Positions 1 to 8,192 of a DNA stretch of 64,000 bases are shown here, one piece after another. How positions within the stretch are numbered: position 1 is the stretch's first letter; every line of letters starts with the position of its first letter. The notes beneath the pieces were generated by a model. The model was given only the letters and a program-made list of their open reading frames with translations, was not told the DNA's origin and searched no databases. Source of the stretch: BPGX01 sp035405785 (GTDB lineage Bacteria > Bacteroidota > Bacteroidia > B-17B0 > Aurantibacillaceae); NCBI GenBank assembly GCA_035405785.1, contig DAONJS010000006.1:1-64000 (forward strand), read 5' to 3'. The position numbers and the translations under genes are program-made.

Positions 1-2
1 GA

Positions 3-191
3 TTGTATTATTTAAGGTGTAAATTTAGTCCTTTTTTTGATACAATCCCCAAAAAATTTGACTTAAGGCCAATTGAACACAGTATATACGGAATGTTAGT
101 TTCTAATTTGCTATCACTTATTTTTTATTTAATTTTTGAAAAGAACTACAAATATATGTCCACTAGACTTAAGAATATTCTGAAACTATAA
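3..191 (+). CDS. C-terminal fragment of an unidentified protein (cut by window edge)
   Basis: An open frame enters from the left edge and stops at 191. The apparent first codon is a TTG at the very edge, so this is most likely the tail of a longer gene. About 62 residues are visible. They include one hydrophobic stretch (GMLVSNLLSLIFYLIFE) followed by a basic tail, which fits the end of a membrane protein. I recognise no family. It could also be a chance frame in an AT-rich margin. Confidence 0.3.
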   Translation: MYYLRCKFSPFFDTIPKKFDLRPIEHSIYGMLVSNLLSLIFYLIFEKNYKYMSTRLKNILKL

Positions 192-526
192 AAAAATAAC
201 TAATTATGGCAAACACTAACACTGGCTTGGCCTTAGTAGGTTGACAGTTCAAATAGAAACATTTGAGCAATTAATAACCATTGGTGCTCGCAGACTGTAT
301 TATTTGTCGATAAGTTTATCTAAATTAAGTAGTAAGTTATAACTAAAAAACTCCAAACATCCTCGCCCAATATTTTGAAATTTACAATTCCATTTACAAA
401 AAAATTTTCTTGTAAAAACTAACCATAAACTAAATCTTTTATACTCTACTACTCTCAATAAACAAATCACTTGAATATTGAAAATTGAATATTGAGAATT
501 GAATATTGAAAATTCAAAAACAAATA
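192..526. other. Non-coding stretch with short direct repeats
   Basis: I see no gene in these 335 bases between the left-edge ORF and the dnaB stop. Two things stand out. At 216-236 a GC-richer patch can fold as CTAA...GGC-TTG-GCC...TTAG. At 471-512 a 14-base unit is repeated three times. I found no tRNA T-loop signature and no terminator-like hairpin followed by a T-run. Confidence 0.5.
471..512. repeat. Three tandem 14-bp units (TTGAATATTGAAAA)
   Basis: The unit TTGAATATTGAAAA occurs at 471-484 and 499-512, with a one-base variant (TTGAATATTGAGAA) at 485-498. The same words recur near 49095-49110, so this looks like a dispersed intergenic repeat rather than local slippage alone. It lies just downstream of the dnaB stop. 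Confidence 0.75.
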
Positions 527-2119
527 CTAAAAATCTTCTTCAATTTCATTTCTTGAAATGTCGGAATTATCGTCTTTGTTTTGATTTAATCTTGAAGAAA
601 TCACAATACCTGTTGGTTTAACTCCTGTCTCACTCATAAAATCTGAATTTGGTTCAATAGATGAAAAGGCAGAGAATGGATTGCCATCATCATAATCTGT
701 AAATAAACCAAATTGTTTGTGAAAACGAAGTTTTAATCTATCTGTTCTACCGTGTCTGTTTTTTGCTAAACTAAGTTCTGCGGCATCTTTCCATTCGGGC
801 TCTGTATTATCACCTGTATAATACTCAGGACGATAAATGAAAAACACCATATCTGCATCTTGCTCTAATGAACCTGATTCACGAAGATCTGAAAGTTTAG
901 GCATCTTGCTTTCTTTTTCTTTTTCTACCGCACGATTCACCTGAGACAGTGCAATAATTGGCACATCAATTTCTTTTGCCAAACTTTTTAATCCTCTTGA
1001 TATACTACTAATTTCTTGCTCTCTGTTGGATGTATTAGAATTTTTATCTCTGTTACTCATCAATTGTAAATAGTCAATGATAATGAGTTTAATATCGTGT
1101 TGTGCTTTTAATCTTCTTGCTTTTGCTCTCAATTCTGTAAGTGAAATAGATGGCGTGTCATCAATAAATAGTGGCACATCGTTAAAGTTTTCTATGGCTT
1201 TAGAAAGTTGCACAAGTTCATATTCGGCTAATTGACCATTGCTGATTCTATCTAATGGAATTTGAGTATACATTGACAATAATCTTTTTACAATATCCTG
1301 TGCTGTCATTTCTAAAGAAAAAATAGCCACAGGAATTTTATTTTCTTTTGAAGAATAATCTATCACAGCATTTTTTGCAAAGGTGAGCATCAAAGCAGAT
1401 TTACCCATAGCAGGACGAGCGGCAAGAATAATAAAATGAGATTTTTGCCATCCAGATGTAATGCTATCAATGGCTTTAATACCACTTGGAACACCTGTTA
1501 AACCTAAATTATTTTTAGCATTTTTCAAATTGTCAATAGTTTCTTGAACAAGCGTTTTGATATTTTTCTCTCTTGATTTTGTAACCGTTTCAATCAATTC
1601 AAAAATTGTTTTGGTAGTATTTTCTACAAGTAAAAACACATCATTACTATCTTCAAATGCATTTTGAATAGTTTCTGTGCATATTCTGATAACTTCTCTT
1701 TGCAAATACTTTTGAAGTAATACTCTTGCATAATACTCTATATGTGCCGCAGATGCTACTTTGTAAGTTAATTGAGTTAAATAATACGCTCCTCCAACTA
1801 TTTCTAATTGAGATAATCTTTTTAATTCTTGTGTTACAGATAATAAATCAATAGGTTCATTACGATGAAATAAATTGTAAATAGCATTGAAAATAATTTG
1901 ATGTTGCGGTTTGTAAAATATATCTGCAAAAACCAACTCTGCTACTTTGATAAATGCATCTTTTTCTAACATTAAAGCACCTAAAAATGCTTCTTCTATT
2001 TCAACTGCCTGTGGCATTACTTTGCCATTATCTAAAAGCATTTCAGGATGAACATTGTTAAGAGATTTTTTTGCTGTATTAAACTTTTTTAGCCCTGGTA
2101 TATTTTTTAAATCACTCAT
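527..2119 (-). CDS. dnaB: Replicative DNA helicase DnaB
   Basis: This is the hexameric helicase that unwinds DNA ahead of the replisome. The 530 residues have the usual two-part layout. An N-terminal helical DnaB domain (about 35-140) leads to a RecA-like motor with Walker A ARPAMGKS near residue 234, a Walker B LIIIDYLQLM, and the family segment LRESGSLEQDADMVFF. The length is slightly above the family norm because of an acidic, low-complexity tail. The start at MSDLKNIPG suits the family. A near-consensus box (TAACTTTA on the minus strand at 2154-2161) lies upstream. The gene is divergent from the dehydrogenase at 2274. I see no intein or frameshift. Confidence 0.97.
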   Translation of the reverse strand: MSDLKNIPGLKKFNTAKKSLNNVHPEMLLDNGKVMPQAVEIEEAFLGALMLEKDAFIKVAELVFADIFYKPQHQIIFNAIYNLFHRNEPIDLLSVTQELKRLSQLEIVGGAYYLTQLTYKVASAAHIEYYARVLLQKYLQREVIRICTETIQNAFEDSNDVFLLVENTTKTIFELIETVTKSREKNIKTLVQETIDNLKNAKNNLGLTGVPSGIKAIDSITSGWQKSHFIILAARPAMGKSALMLTFAKNAVIDYSSKENKIPVAIFSLEMTAQDIVKRLLSMYTQIPLDRISNGQLAEYELVQLSKAIENFNDVPLFIDDTPSISLTELRAKARRLKAQHDIKLIIIDYLQLMSNRDKNSNTSNREQEISSISRGLKSLAKEIDVPIIALSQVNRAVEKEKESKMPKLSDLRESGSLEQDADMVFFIYRPEYYTGDNTEPEWKDAAELSLAKNRHGRTDRLKLRFHKQFGLFTDYDDGNPFSAFSSIEPNSDFMSETGVKPTGIVISSRLNQNKDDNSDISRNEIEEDF

Positions 2120-2219
2120 AATTATTATATGTTTGTGGGTGCAATTTTAGGTTTAAAGTTACGAATTTTTTTACTTGTGAATAATTATTTTTTTGTCCTT
2201 ATGAATCAAGTATTTACAC

Positions 2220-2227
2220 TACTTTTG
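2220..2227 (+). promoter_or_regulatory. Bacteroidota -7 promoter box (TACTTTTG)
   Basis: TACTTTTG matches the phylum's TAnnTTTG consensus and lies about 47 bases upstream of the ATG at 2274. A TTTG at 2192-2195 could be the -33 element, but the 24-base spacing is on the long side. Confidence 0.5.
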
Positions 2228-2273
2228 TATTTTGAATATGTTGTGGATATTTTGGGAATAAAAATTATTTAAA

Positions 2274-3224
2274 ATGAAAAAAAAATTGTATAAAGCAGTG
2301 GTATTAGAACAGGTTCATCCTTCTTTGTTTGAAATTTTCCAAGAAAAAAACATTGAAGTAAAAGATTTGAGTAATGCTGAAAATGCTGAATTATTAAGGG
2401 AATTAGAAGATGCAGATATATTGATTGTAAGAAGTAAAAAAATTGACAAAACAATCATTGATAATACAAAGCAATTGAAAATAATTGGCAGGGCTGGTTC
2501 AGGATTGGAAAATATAGATATAAAGTATGCAGAAAGCAAAGGTATAAAATGTATTAACTCTCCCGAAGGCAATAGAGATGCTGTTGGAGAACATGCAATC
2601 GGAATGCTGTTGATGTTATTAAATAAATTAAAGAAAGCAGATAATGAAGTAAGACAGGGCATTTGGGATAGAAAAAGTAACTGGGGCATTGAGTTAAAAT
2701 ACTTGCAGGTAGGAATTATTGGATATGGAAATATGGGTAGTGCTTTTGCCAAAAAATTAAGTGGTTTTGAATGCCCGATATTAGTGTATGATAAATATAA
2801 AAAAGATATTCAAGATACTTTTGTAAATGTAGTTGATATCAATGATATTTTTGAAAATGCTGATGTAGTAAGTTTGCATTTACCATTAAATGAAGAAACA
2901 TTTTATTATGCAGATGAAAAATTTTTTGAAAGATTTAAAAAATCAATTTATTTTATCAATACATCAAGAGGTAAAATTTTGAAATCATCTGCATTAGTGA
3001 AAGGATTAAAATCTGGTAAAATAAAAGGTGCTTGTTTAGATGTATTAGAATATGAAGGTATTAATTTTGAAGAAATGAATGGAACACAAGCGGAAGAATT
3101 TGAGTATTTGAGAAATTGTGAGAATGTTATTCTAACACCACATATAGCAGGATGGACATATCAAAGTTATGAGAAGATTTGCAAAATACTTGCAGAAAAA
3201 ATTTTGAAGGAATTAGGTCAATAA
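2274..3224 (+). CDS. D-isomer specific 2-hydroxyacid dehydrogenase (SerA-like)
   Basis: This is an NAD-dependent oxidoreductase of the D-2-hydroxyacid dehydrogenase family. In 316 residues it has the split substrate domain, the dinucleotide fold GIIGYGNMGSAFAKKL near residue 147, the NTSRGKI segment with the catalytic Arg, and TPHIAGWT with the catalytic His. It lacks the C-terminal ACT domain of long SerA enzymes. A second homologue at 39045 sits in a serine-biosynthesis context and is the better phosphoglycerate dehydrogenase candidate. The substrate of this one is therefore uncertain. It is monocistronic, divergent from dnaB and convergent with the Ppx gene. Confidence 0.88.
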   Translation: MKKKLYKAVVLEQVHPSLFEIFQEKNIEVKDLSNAENAELLRELEDADILIVRSKKIDKTIIDNTKQLKIIGRAGSGLENIDIKYAESKGIKCINSPEGNRDAVGEHAIGMLLMLLNKLKKADNEVRQGIWDRKSNWGIELKYLQVGIIGYGNMGSAFAKKLSGFECPILVYDKYKKDIQDTFVNVVDINDIFENADVVSLHLPLNEETFYYADEKFFERFKKSIYFINTSRGKILKSSALVKGLKSGKIKGACLDVLEYEGINFEEMNGTQAEEFEYLRNCENVILTPHIAGWTYQSYEKICKILAEKILKELGQ

Positions 3225-3229
3225 TTTAT

Positions 3230-3297
3230 CCGTGAAATTTTGTAAATAGATTTATAATTTTTCACGGTTGAAAACTTGTTATTTAATTGATTTTCAA
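3230..3297. terminator. Hairpins between convergent genes
   Basis: CCGTGAAA (3230-3237) pairs perfectly with TTTCACGG (3260-3267), with further TAAA/TTTA pairing inside the loop. It is followed by TTGAAAA (3268-3274) and TTTTCAA (3291-3297). The structure lies between two converging genes, which suggests a bidirectional terminator. The T-runs are interrupted. Confidence 0.5.
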
Positions 3298-3315
3298 TAA
3301 TATAAAATTTGTAAA

Positions 3316-4257
3316 CTAATTTTTATTTTGATACAATTTTTCAATGATAACACCTTCCTTTAATGAATAAAAAGACACTATCATTTTTTGTAAATTATAT
3401 TTTGATAAAACATAATCAATCAATATCATTGACACAACTATCATATCTGCTCGCATTTCTATGAGTCCTTTATACTGCAATCTTTCAGAATATCTTAATG
3501 GTAAAATACTTTTATATATTTCATAAAAATCCGATAAAGGCACTACACAATTACTTTTATTGACTTGTAAAGAATGAAGATTTGCTTCTATCATTTCTAC
3601 AATAGAATCAAAAACACCTGACGAACCAACTAATATCTTTGGTATATATTCTTTTATTTTGTTTTCCAAAGGATGTAACGATTTATCAAGATATTTATGA
3701 ATTCTTTCAATATCGTCATTTGTAATAGGATCGTTTGGTTTGATTTCATCTATTAGTCGTGCCATTCCTAATAAAAAACTTTGTTTCCATAATTGCTGTT
3801 GATGATTACATATAATAAACTCCGTACTTCCTCCACCTATGTCCATTATTAAACAGTTTTCATTTGATATTTCTTTCTGCAAATTCTTAATAGCAAAAGT
3901 ATTTGCATAGTATATCAATTCGGCTTCTCTGTTTCCATCTATCACTTTAACATCCAGATTTAATTTTTCTTTAATTGTTTTCAAAATATCTTCTTTATTT
4001 TTTGCTGTTCTGATGGACGAAGTAGCAATTGCAATTATTTCTTCAACCGAATAAGATTGTGCTATATCAATATAATTTTTCAATACTTCTAAAATTTTAC
4101 TTATTCCGTTATTATCAATAACATGTTCTTCAAATACTTTTTGCCCTAATTTTACTGGATGTTTGGTGGAATAAACTTCTCTAAAAGCATTTGATTGTAA
4201 ATCTGCTATTAGCAAATTAAAAGTATTAGTGCCCATGTCTATAACTGCAATTCGCAT
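3316..4257 (-). CDS. ppx: Ppx/GppA family exopolyphosphatase / pppGpp phosphatase
   Basis: This enzyme of the ASKHA fold removes phosphate from polyphosphate or from pppGpp. The N-terminal phosphate-binding motif is AVIDMGTNTFNLLIADL at residues 3-19. The second is IMDIGGGSTEFIIC near residue 140. At 313 residues it has only the two ASKHA lobes and lacks the C-terminal HD-like domains of long E. coli-type Ppx, so it belongs to the short class. Sequence alone does not separate Ppx from GppA activity. It is followed about 50 bases downstream by the oxyR stop, but oxyR starts upstream, so the two could share a transcript. Confidence 0.9.
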   Translation of the reverse strand: MRIAVIDMGTNTFNLLIADLQSNAFREVYSTKHPVKLGQKVFEEHVIDNNGISKILEVLKNYIDIAQSYSVEEIIAIATSSIRTAKNKEDILKTIKEKLNLDVKVIDGNREAELIYYANTFAIKNLQKEISNENCLIMDIGGGSTEFIICNHQQQLWKQSFLLGMARLIDEIKPNDPITNDDIERIHKYLDKSLHPLENKIKEYIPKILVGSSGVFDSIVEMIEANLHSLQVNKSNCVVPLSDFYEIYKSILPLRYSERLQYKGLIEMRADMIVVSMILIDYVLSKYNLQKMIVSFYSLKEGVIIEKLYQNKN

Positions 4258-4309
4258 GAATTAAAAATTTTGGGAAATATAACCGAAATAAAAATATCTT
4301 GAAACTAAT

Positions 4310-5233
4310 TTACAATGGACGAATAATTTTTGTTTTTGTATTTTGATTTAACTCAACTTTCATCACTGATATAATATGGTCATAAAGTGTATTGATAAGA
4401 TGCTCTTTAATAAACAATTTATTTTGAACAATGCTTATTTCTCTTGCAGGCACAGGGTTTTCAAATGATACAACTTTTTTAAATTGTGATTTGGATAAGT
4501 ATTTAATCATTAGTTCTGGTATAATTGTAGTACCTCCGTGAAAATCTATTAGTTTAATAATAGTATCTAAATTGCCTGCAATAAATTGAACTGATGATTT
4601 ATTTTGTGGATGGCAAATTTCTATTACCTGATTTCTAAAACAATGCCCTTCTTTTAAAAGCCACATTGTTTGATTCTTAATATCTTTCAAAGAAACTTTT
4701 TTACTTTTTAGTAACTTTTTATCTGATGTATAAATGTAAAATTTTTCAATGAATAATTTTTTCTCAAGAATATCTTTATCGTTTAATGGTGTGGCTAAAA
4801 TACCAATATCAATAAGTCCTTTGTGAAGTTGTTCAATAATTTCATCTGTTGTAAGTTCATTTATTTCTAAAGTAATATCAGCATATTTTTTTGAAAAGGA
4901 ATTTAAAATAAGTGGCAATAAATATGGGGCTATGGTTGGAAGTATTCCTAATTTCAAATTACCTTTCTTTGATGTTTTATTTTGATTAGCAAAGATTTTT
5001 AATTCTTCAATTTCATTTAATATCTGCTGTGATTTTTGAATAATCTGCAAACCAACATCTGTGGGTTCAATAGGATTTTTATTTCTATCAAAAATTACAA
5101 CATTTAATTCTTCTTCTAACCTTTTTATCATCATAGACAAGGTGGGCTGTGTAACAAAACATTTTTCAGCGGCTTTTGCAAAATTACCGTATTGATACAA
5201 TGCCACAATATATTCTAATTGCTGAATGTTCAT
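4310..5233 (-). CDS. oxyR: OxyR-type LysR regulator with conserved redox cysteines
   Basis: This is a LysR-family transcription regulator. The N-terminal winged helix-turn-helix runs over about residues 1-60 (MNIQQLEYIVAL... QPTLSMMIKRLEEEL), followed by the periplasmic-binding-like sensor domain. The segment EGHCFRNQVIEIC keeps two Cys nine residues apart in the same frame as the peroxide-sensing pair C199/C208 of E. coli OxyR (GHCLRDQAMGFC). A disulfide-switched peroxide regulator is therefore well supported. The reading frame opens with a TTG, but the ATG at 5233 gives the standard family start. The gene lies downstream of the ribonucleotide reductase on the same strand. No kat, ahp or dps target gene is in the window. 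Confidence 0.9.
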   Translation of the reverse strand: MNIQQLEYIVALYQYGNFAKAAEKCFVTQPTLSMMIKRLEEELNVVIFDRNKNPIEPTDVGLQIIQKSQQILNEIEELKIFANQNKTSKKGNLKLGILPTIAPYLLPLILNSFSKKYADITLEINELTTDEIIEQLHKGLIDIGILATPLNDKDILEKKLFIEKFYIYTSDKKLLKSKKVSLKDIKNQTMWLLKEGHCFRNQVIEICHPQNKSSVQFIAGNLDTIIKLIDFHGGTTIIPELMIKYLSKSQFKKVVSFENPVPAREISIVQNKLFIKEHLINTLYDHIISVMKVELNQNTKTKIIRPL

Positions 5234-5254
5234 AAACAAAATTTATTGCAAAGG

Positions 5255-5262
5255 CAAATTTA
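5255..5262 (-). promoter_or_regulatory. -7 box upstream of oxyR (TAAATTTG)
   Basis: On the minus strand TAAATTTG matches TAnnTTTG, 22 bases before the oxyR ATG at 5233. I see no clear -33 TTTG at the expected distance. Confidence 0.4.
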
Positions 5263-5327
5263 ATAAATAAAATCTATCAGATAAAATGAAATTTTAAACT
5301 TAAATCAAGGATATTACCTTAAAAATA

Positions 5328-5399
5328 TTGTTACTATTCAGGAGGTATATTTTTCACGCAAAGATCGCAAAGCATTTTGCATCATCTGAATAGTAACAA
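5328..5399. repeat. Perfect 14-bp inverted repeat around a CGCAAAG core
   Basis: TTGTTACTATTCAG (5328-5341) is the exact reverse complement of CTGAATAGTAACAA (5386-5399). The 44 bases between hold TTTCACGCAAAG (5352-5363) followed by ATCGCAAAG. The element lies between the nrdJ stop and oxyR. It may be a terminator-sized hairpin or a MITE-like remnant. The 12-mer TTTCACGCAAAG recurs at 48954-48965. Confidence 0.7.
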
Positions 5400-5404
5400 A
5401 ATCT

Positions 5405-8026
5405 TTATCCGCATTTAGTAGATCCACAACTTTTACATTTCAAACATCCTTCTTCATATACTAATCCTTCAGGGTCTCCACAAGATGGACAAACTTTATC
5501 TGCTTTTGTTCCATCAGGAATAAATCTTTTCAATGCTCTTGCAACGCCATATTTCCAACTATTGATATTGTCGTCATAAAAATTTAGTGATTCTACTAAT
5601 TCTACCACTTGTGGTAATGGCATACCCTGTCTTAATACACCAGAAATTAATTTAGCATAATTCCAATACTCTTTATCAAAAGATCTTGATAATCCTTCAA
5701 TGGTAACTTTATATCCATCTTTATCTAAGTATTGAAAATCATATCTTTTACTGCCATCTTCATTGACAGATTTAATAACCCAACCTTTTGTAACATAATT
5801 TGGAAGCACAAAAGCATCTTCAGATTTTCCTGTAAAAATTTCATAAGGTCTGTTGTTTAATATCCCTACAACTGCTATCCATTTTTCATTTTGATTTTGG
5901 AATCTGACAATTTCTGCTTCTAAAGATTTTGGTCTTTTTATATTAGTTACATTTTCTTTTTTCTTTGATTCATCATCAGAAATTAACACACCCGTTCTAG
6001 ATCCATCGCGATAAACGGTAATACCTTTTAATCCCATTTTCCATGCTTCTAAATAAATTTCACCTACTTTTTCTTCTTTTGTATCTGATGGTAAATTAAT
6101 GGTAGAACTTATGCTATGCGTAGTATATTTTTGAACTATTGCCTGTAACTTCACTCGTTTTAACCAGTCAATTTCATGTGCAGTTGCTCCATAATAAGGT
6201 GATTTTGTTATATCAGTTTCACCAGTAACCTCCATCCATGTTTTTAATTTTGGATGATACACTTCAAATTCTTGCCATGCATCACCTAATGGATCTACAA
6301 AATCAATACGTGCATTTTTATCAGAAGGATTTACTTTTTTTCTTCTTTTGTAACTTAGTAAAAATACAGGTTCGATGCCTGATGATGTTTGTGTCAGAAT
6401 ACTCAAAGTGCCTGTAGGTGCAACTGTACTAATTGATATATTTCTTCTGCCATTCCTCATCATTCTATCAAACACTTCAGGAAATTCTTTTTTCATCATT
6501 TGAATAAATTCTGACTTTTCTTCATAAACGGGATTAAACACTTCAAATTTTCCTCTTTCAATAGCCATATCAATACTGCTTTCAAACTCTCCTTTTAATT
6601 TTGTTCGCATAATTTTATCAACCATTTCGTTAGCATCATCAGTATCAAATTTGATATTTAATGCGGCTATACAATCTGCCAATCCTGTAAATCCTAATCC
6701 TGTTCTTCTTCCCTTTTTACCTGTTTCATACAATAATTTCCATGTTCTTATTTCTGTATCTTTTATATAATCTGGTTCTGGATCGGATTCAACTTTTTTT
6801 AATATCCTTTCTATTGATTCTAATTCTAGATCTACTAAATCATCCATTAATCTTTGAGCATAATACACAACTTCTTCAAACTTTTTGAAATCAAAGGATG
6901 CATTTTTAGTAAAAGGATTTTCTACAAATGAAAATAAATTGATTGCCATCAATCTGCAACTATCTCCGCCTTGCATAGCAATTTCACTACAAGGGTTAGT
7001 AGAAACATTTTCAAAACCCGGATATACAGATGATGTAGAATAATAATGTTGTCTGTCCCAGAATATCAGTCCTGGTTCTGCAGTATTATGAGCACATTTA
7101 ATAATGGTATTCCATAAATCTCTTGCTTTAATTGTCTTTTTAAATTTTGGCTGAGTAGAATCAATTGGCCATCTTAAAGTATATTCACTATCATTTACGA
7201 CTGCTTTCATAAATTCATCAGATAAACGAACCGATATATTGGCACCTGTAACTTTCTTTAAATCTTGTTTAATAGTAACAAAATCAAAAATATCCGGATG
7301 AGCCACATCCATAGTTATCATCAATGCTCCGCGTCTTCCGTTTTGAGCAACTTCTCTTGTTGTATATGAAAATCTTTCCATAAAAGAAACTGCACCGGAG
7401 GTTGTCCCTGCCGCATTTGATACTGGTGCATTTGCTGGTCTTAATGTACTAATATCAATACCTACACCACATCTTCTTTTAAAAAGTTGTGCTAATTGCT
7501 GGTCTGTAAAAAACACCCCACCATAAGAATCGTAAATTTTAGGAAGTACAACACAATTTGATAATGATGCTATCATAAAAGGATTACCTAATGCAGACAT
7601 CACAGATCCTTGTGGCACAATATATTTAAAGTTTTTGAACATTGTATATATATGTTCCTCATCATTTTTTATTTCCTGAATTTTTTGATAATACTTACTA
7701 ATTTCAGATGGAGCATTTTGTTTATATTTCCTTTCAATACGGGCAAATTCTCTGGCCATTCTTTTGTGCATATCATCGGGAGTTAATTCATAATATTTTC
7801 CTTCTGAATCTTTTAAACAATATTTGCTTATCCATGTATTAGTGGCTAATTCATCACCATTAAAATATCTCAATGTTGCATTAAACACTTCATTGTAAGT
7901 GTAGGCTTTCATTGATTTTGACAGATGATTAGAATTGTTTGTTTCTTTTGATTTTTCTTGATAATTAGCCATTTTTGCTCTTTTAATTTTTTTACTAACT
8001 AATGAATTATCTGTGGTGCTACTCAT
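5405..8026 (-). CDS. nrdJ: Adenosylcobalamin-dependent (class II) ribonucleotide reductase
   Basis: This enzyme reduces ribonucleotides to deoxyribonucleotides with a B12-derived radical and does not need oxygen. The 873 residues carry the reductase barrel. Active-site segments include NPCSEIAMQGGDSCRLMAIN near residue 340 and the PTGTLSILTQTSSGIEP stretch. The C-terminus is a Cys-rich tail (CPSCGD...CLKCKSCGSTKCG) that would act as zinc ribbon and shuttle disulfide. No radical-generating NrdB partner is nearby, as expected for class II. The 160-base leader is too short for a cobalamin riboswitch and shows none of its conserved boxes. The minus strand has only a weak -7-like TTACTTTG at 8048-8055. 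Confidence 0.95.
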   Translation of the reverse strand: MSSTTDNSLVSKKIKRAKMANYQEKSKETNNSNHLSKSMKAYTYNEVFNATLRYFNGDELATNTWISKYCLKDSEGKYYELTPDDMHKRMAREFARIERKYKQNAPSEISKYYQKIQEIKNDEEHIYTMFKNFKYIVPQGSVMSALGNPFMIASLSNCVVLPKIYDSYGGVFFTDQQLAQLFKRRCGVGIDISTLRPANAPVSNAAGTTSGAVSFMERFSYTTREVAQNGRRGALMITMDVAHPDIFDFVTIKQDLKKVTGANISVRLSDEFMKAVVNDSEYTLRWPIDSTQPKFKKTIKARDLWNTIIKCAHNTAEPGLIFWDRQHYYSTSSVYPGFENVSTNPCSEIAMQGGDSCRLMAINLFSFVENPFTKNASFDFKKFEEVVYYAQRLMDDLVDLELESIERILKKVESDPEPDYIKDTEIRTWKLLYETGKKGRRTGLGFTGLADCIAALNIKFDTDDANEMVDKIMRTKLKGEFESSIDMAIERGKFEVFNPVYEEKSEFIQMMKKEFPEVFDRMMRNGRRNISISTVAPTGTLSILTQTSSGIEPVFLLSYKRRKKVNPSDKNARIDFVDPLGDAWQEFEVYHPKLKTWMEVTGETDITKSPYYGATAHEIDWLKRVKLQAIVQKYTTHSISSTINLPSDTKEEKVGEIYLEAWKMGLKGITVYRDGSRTGVLISDDESKKKENVTNIKRPKSLEAEIVRFQNQNEKWIAVVGILNNRPYEIFTGKSEDAFVLPNYVTKGWVIKSVNEDGSKRYDFQYLDKDGYKVTIEGLSRSFDKEYWNYAKLISGVLRQGMPLPQVVELVESLNFYDDNINSWKYGVARALKRFIPDGTKADKVCPSCGDPEGLVYEEGCLKCKSCGSTKCG

Positions 8027-8192
8027 ATATTTATTATTTTATGAGTGCAAAGTAAGTGCTAAATTTTTTTACATTGAAGTGCTTTCAATTAAATTTATCA
8101 ACAATTTAAACTTTATTTTAACACAAGTACTTCTTCTTAACTTTTAAATGTTTAAAACCTGATTTAAATCAGTTTTTCAAATCGATTTTTTA

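Noticed and set aside
471..512. Possible CRISPR array
   Set aside because: Units are 14 bases and directly adjacent, with no spacers and no cas genes.
192..526. Hidden tRNA or tmRNA gene at the left edge
   Set aside because: No T-loop GTTCGA-type motif, acceptor stem or CCA end could be found. The GC-richer patch is too short.
2274..3224. Calling this gene serA
   Set aside because: A second homologue at 39045 next to a DUF1015 gene has the better serine-pathway context, so I left the substrate open.
8027..8192. Possible cobalamin riboswitch before the B12-dependent reductase
   Set aside because: The leader is only about 165 bases, very AT-rich, and shows no B12-box or the multi-stem layout.
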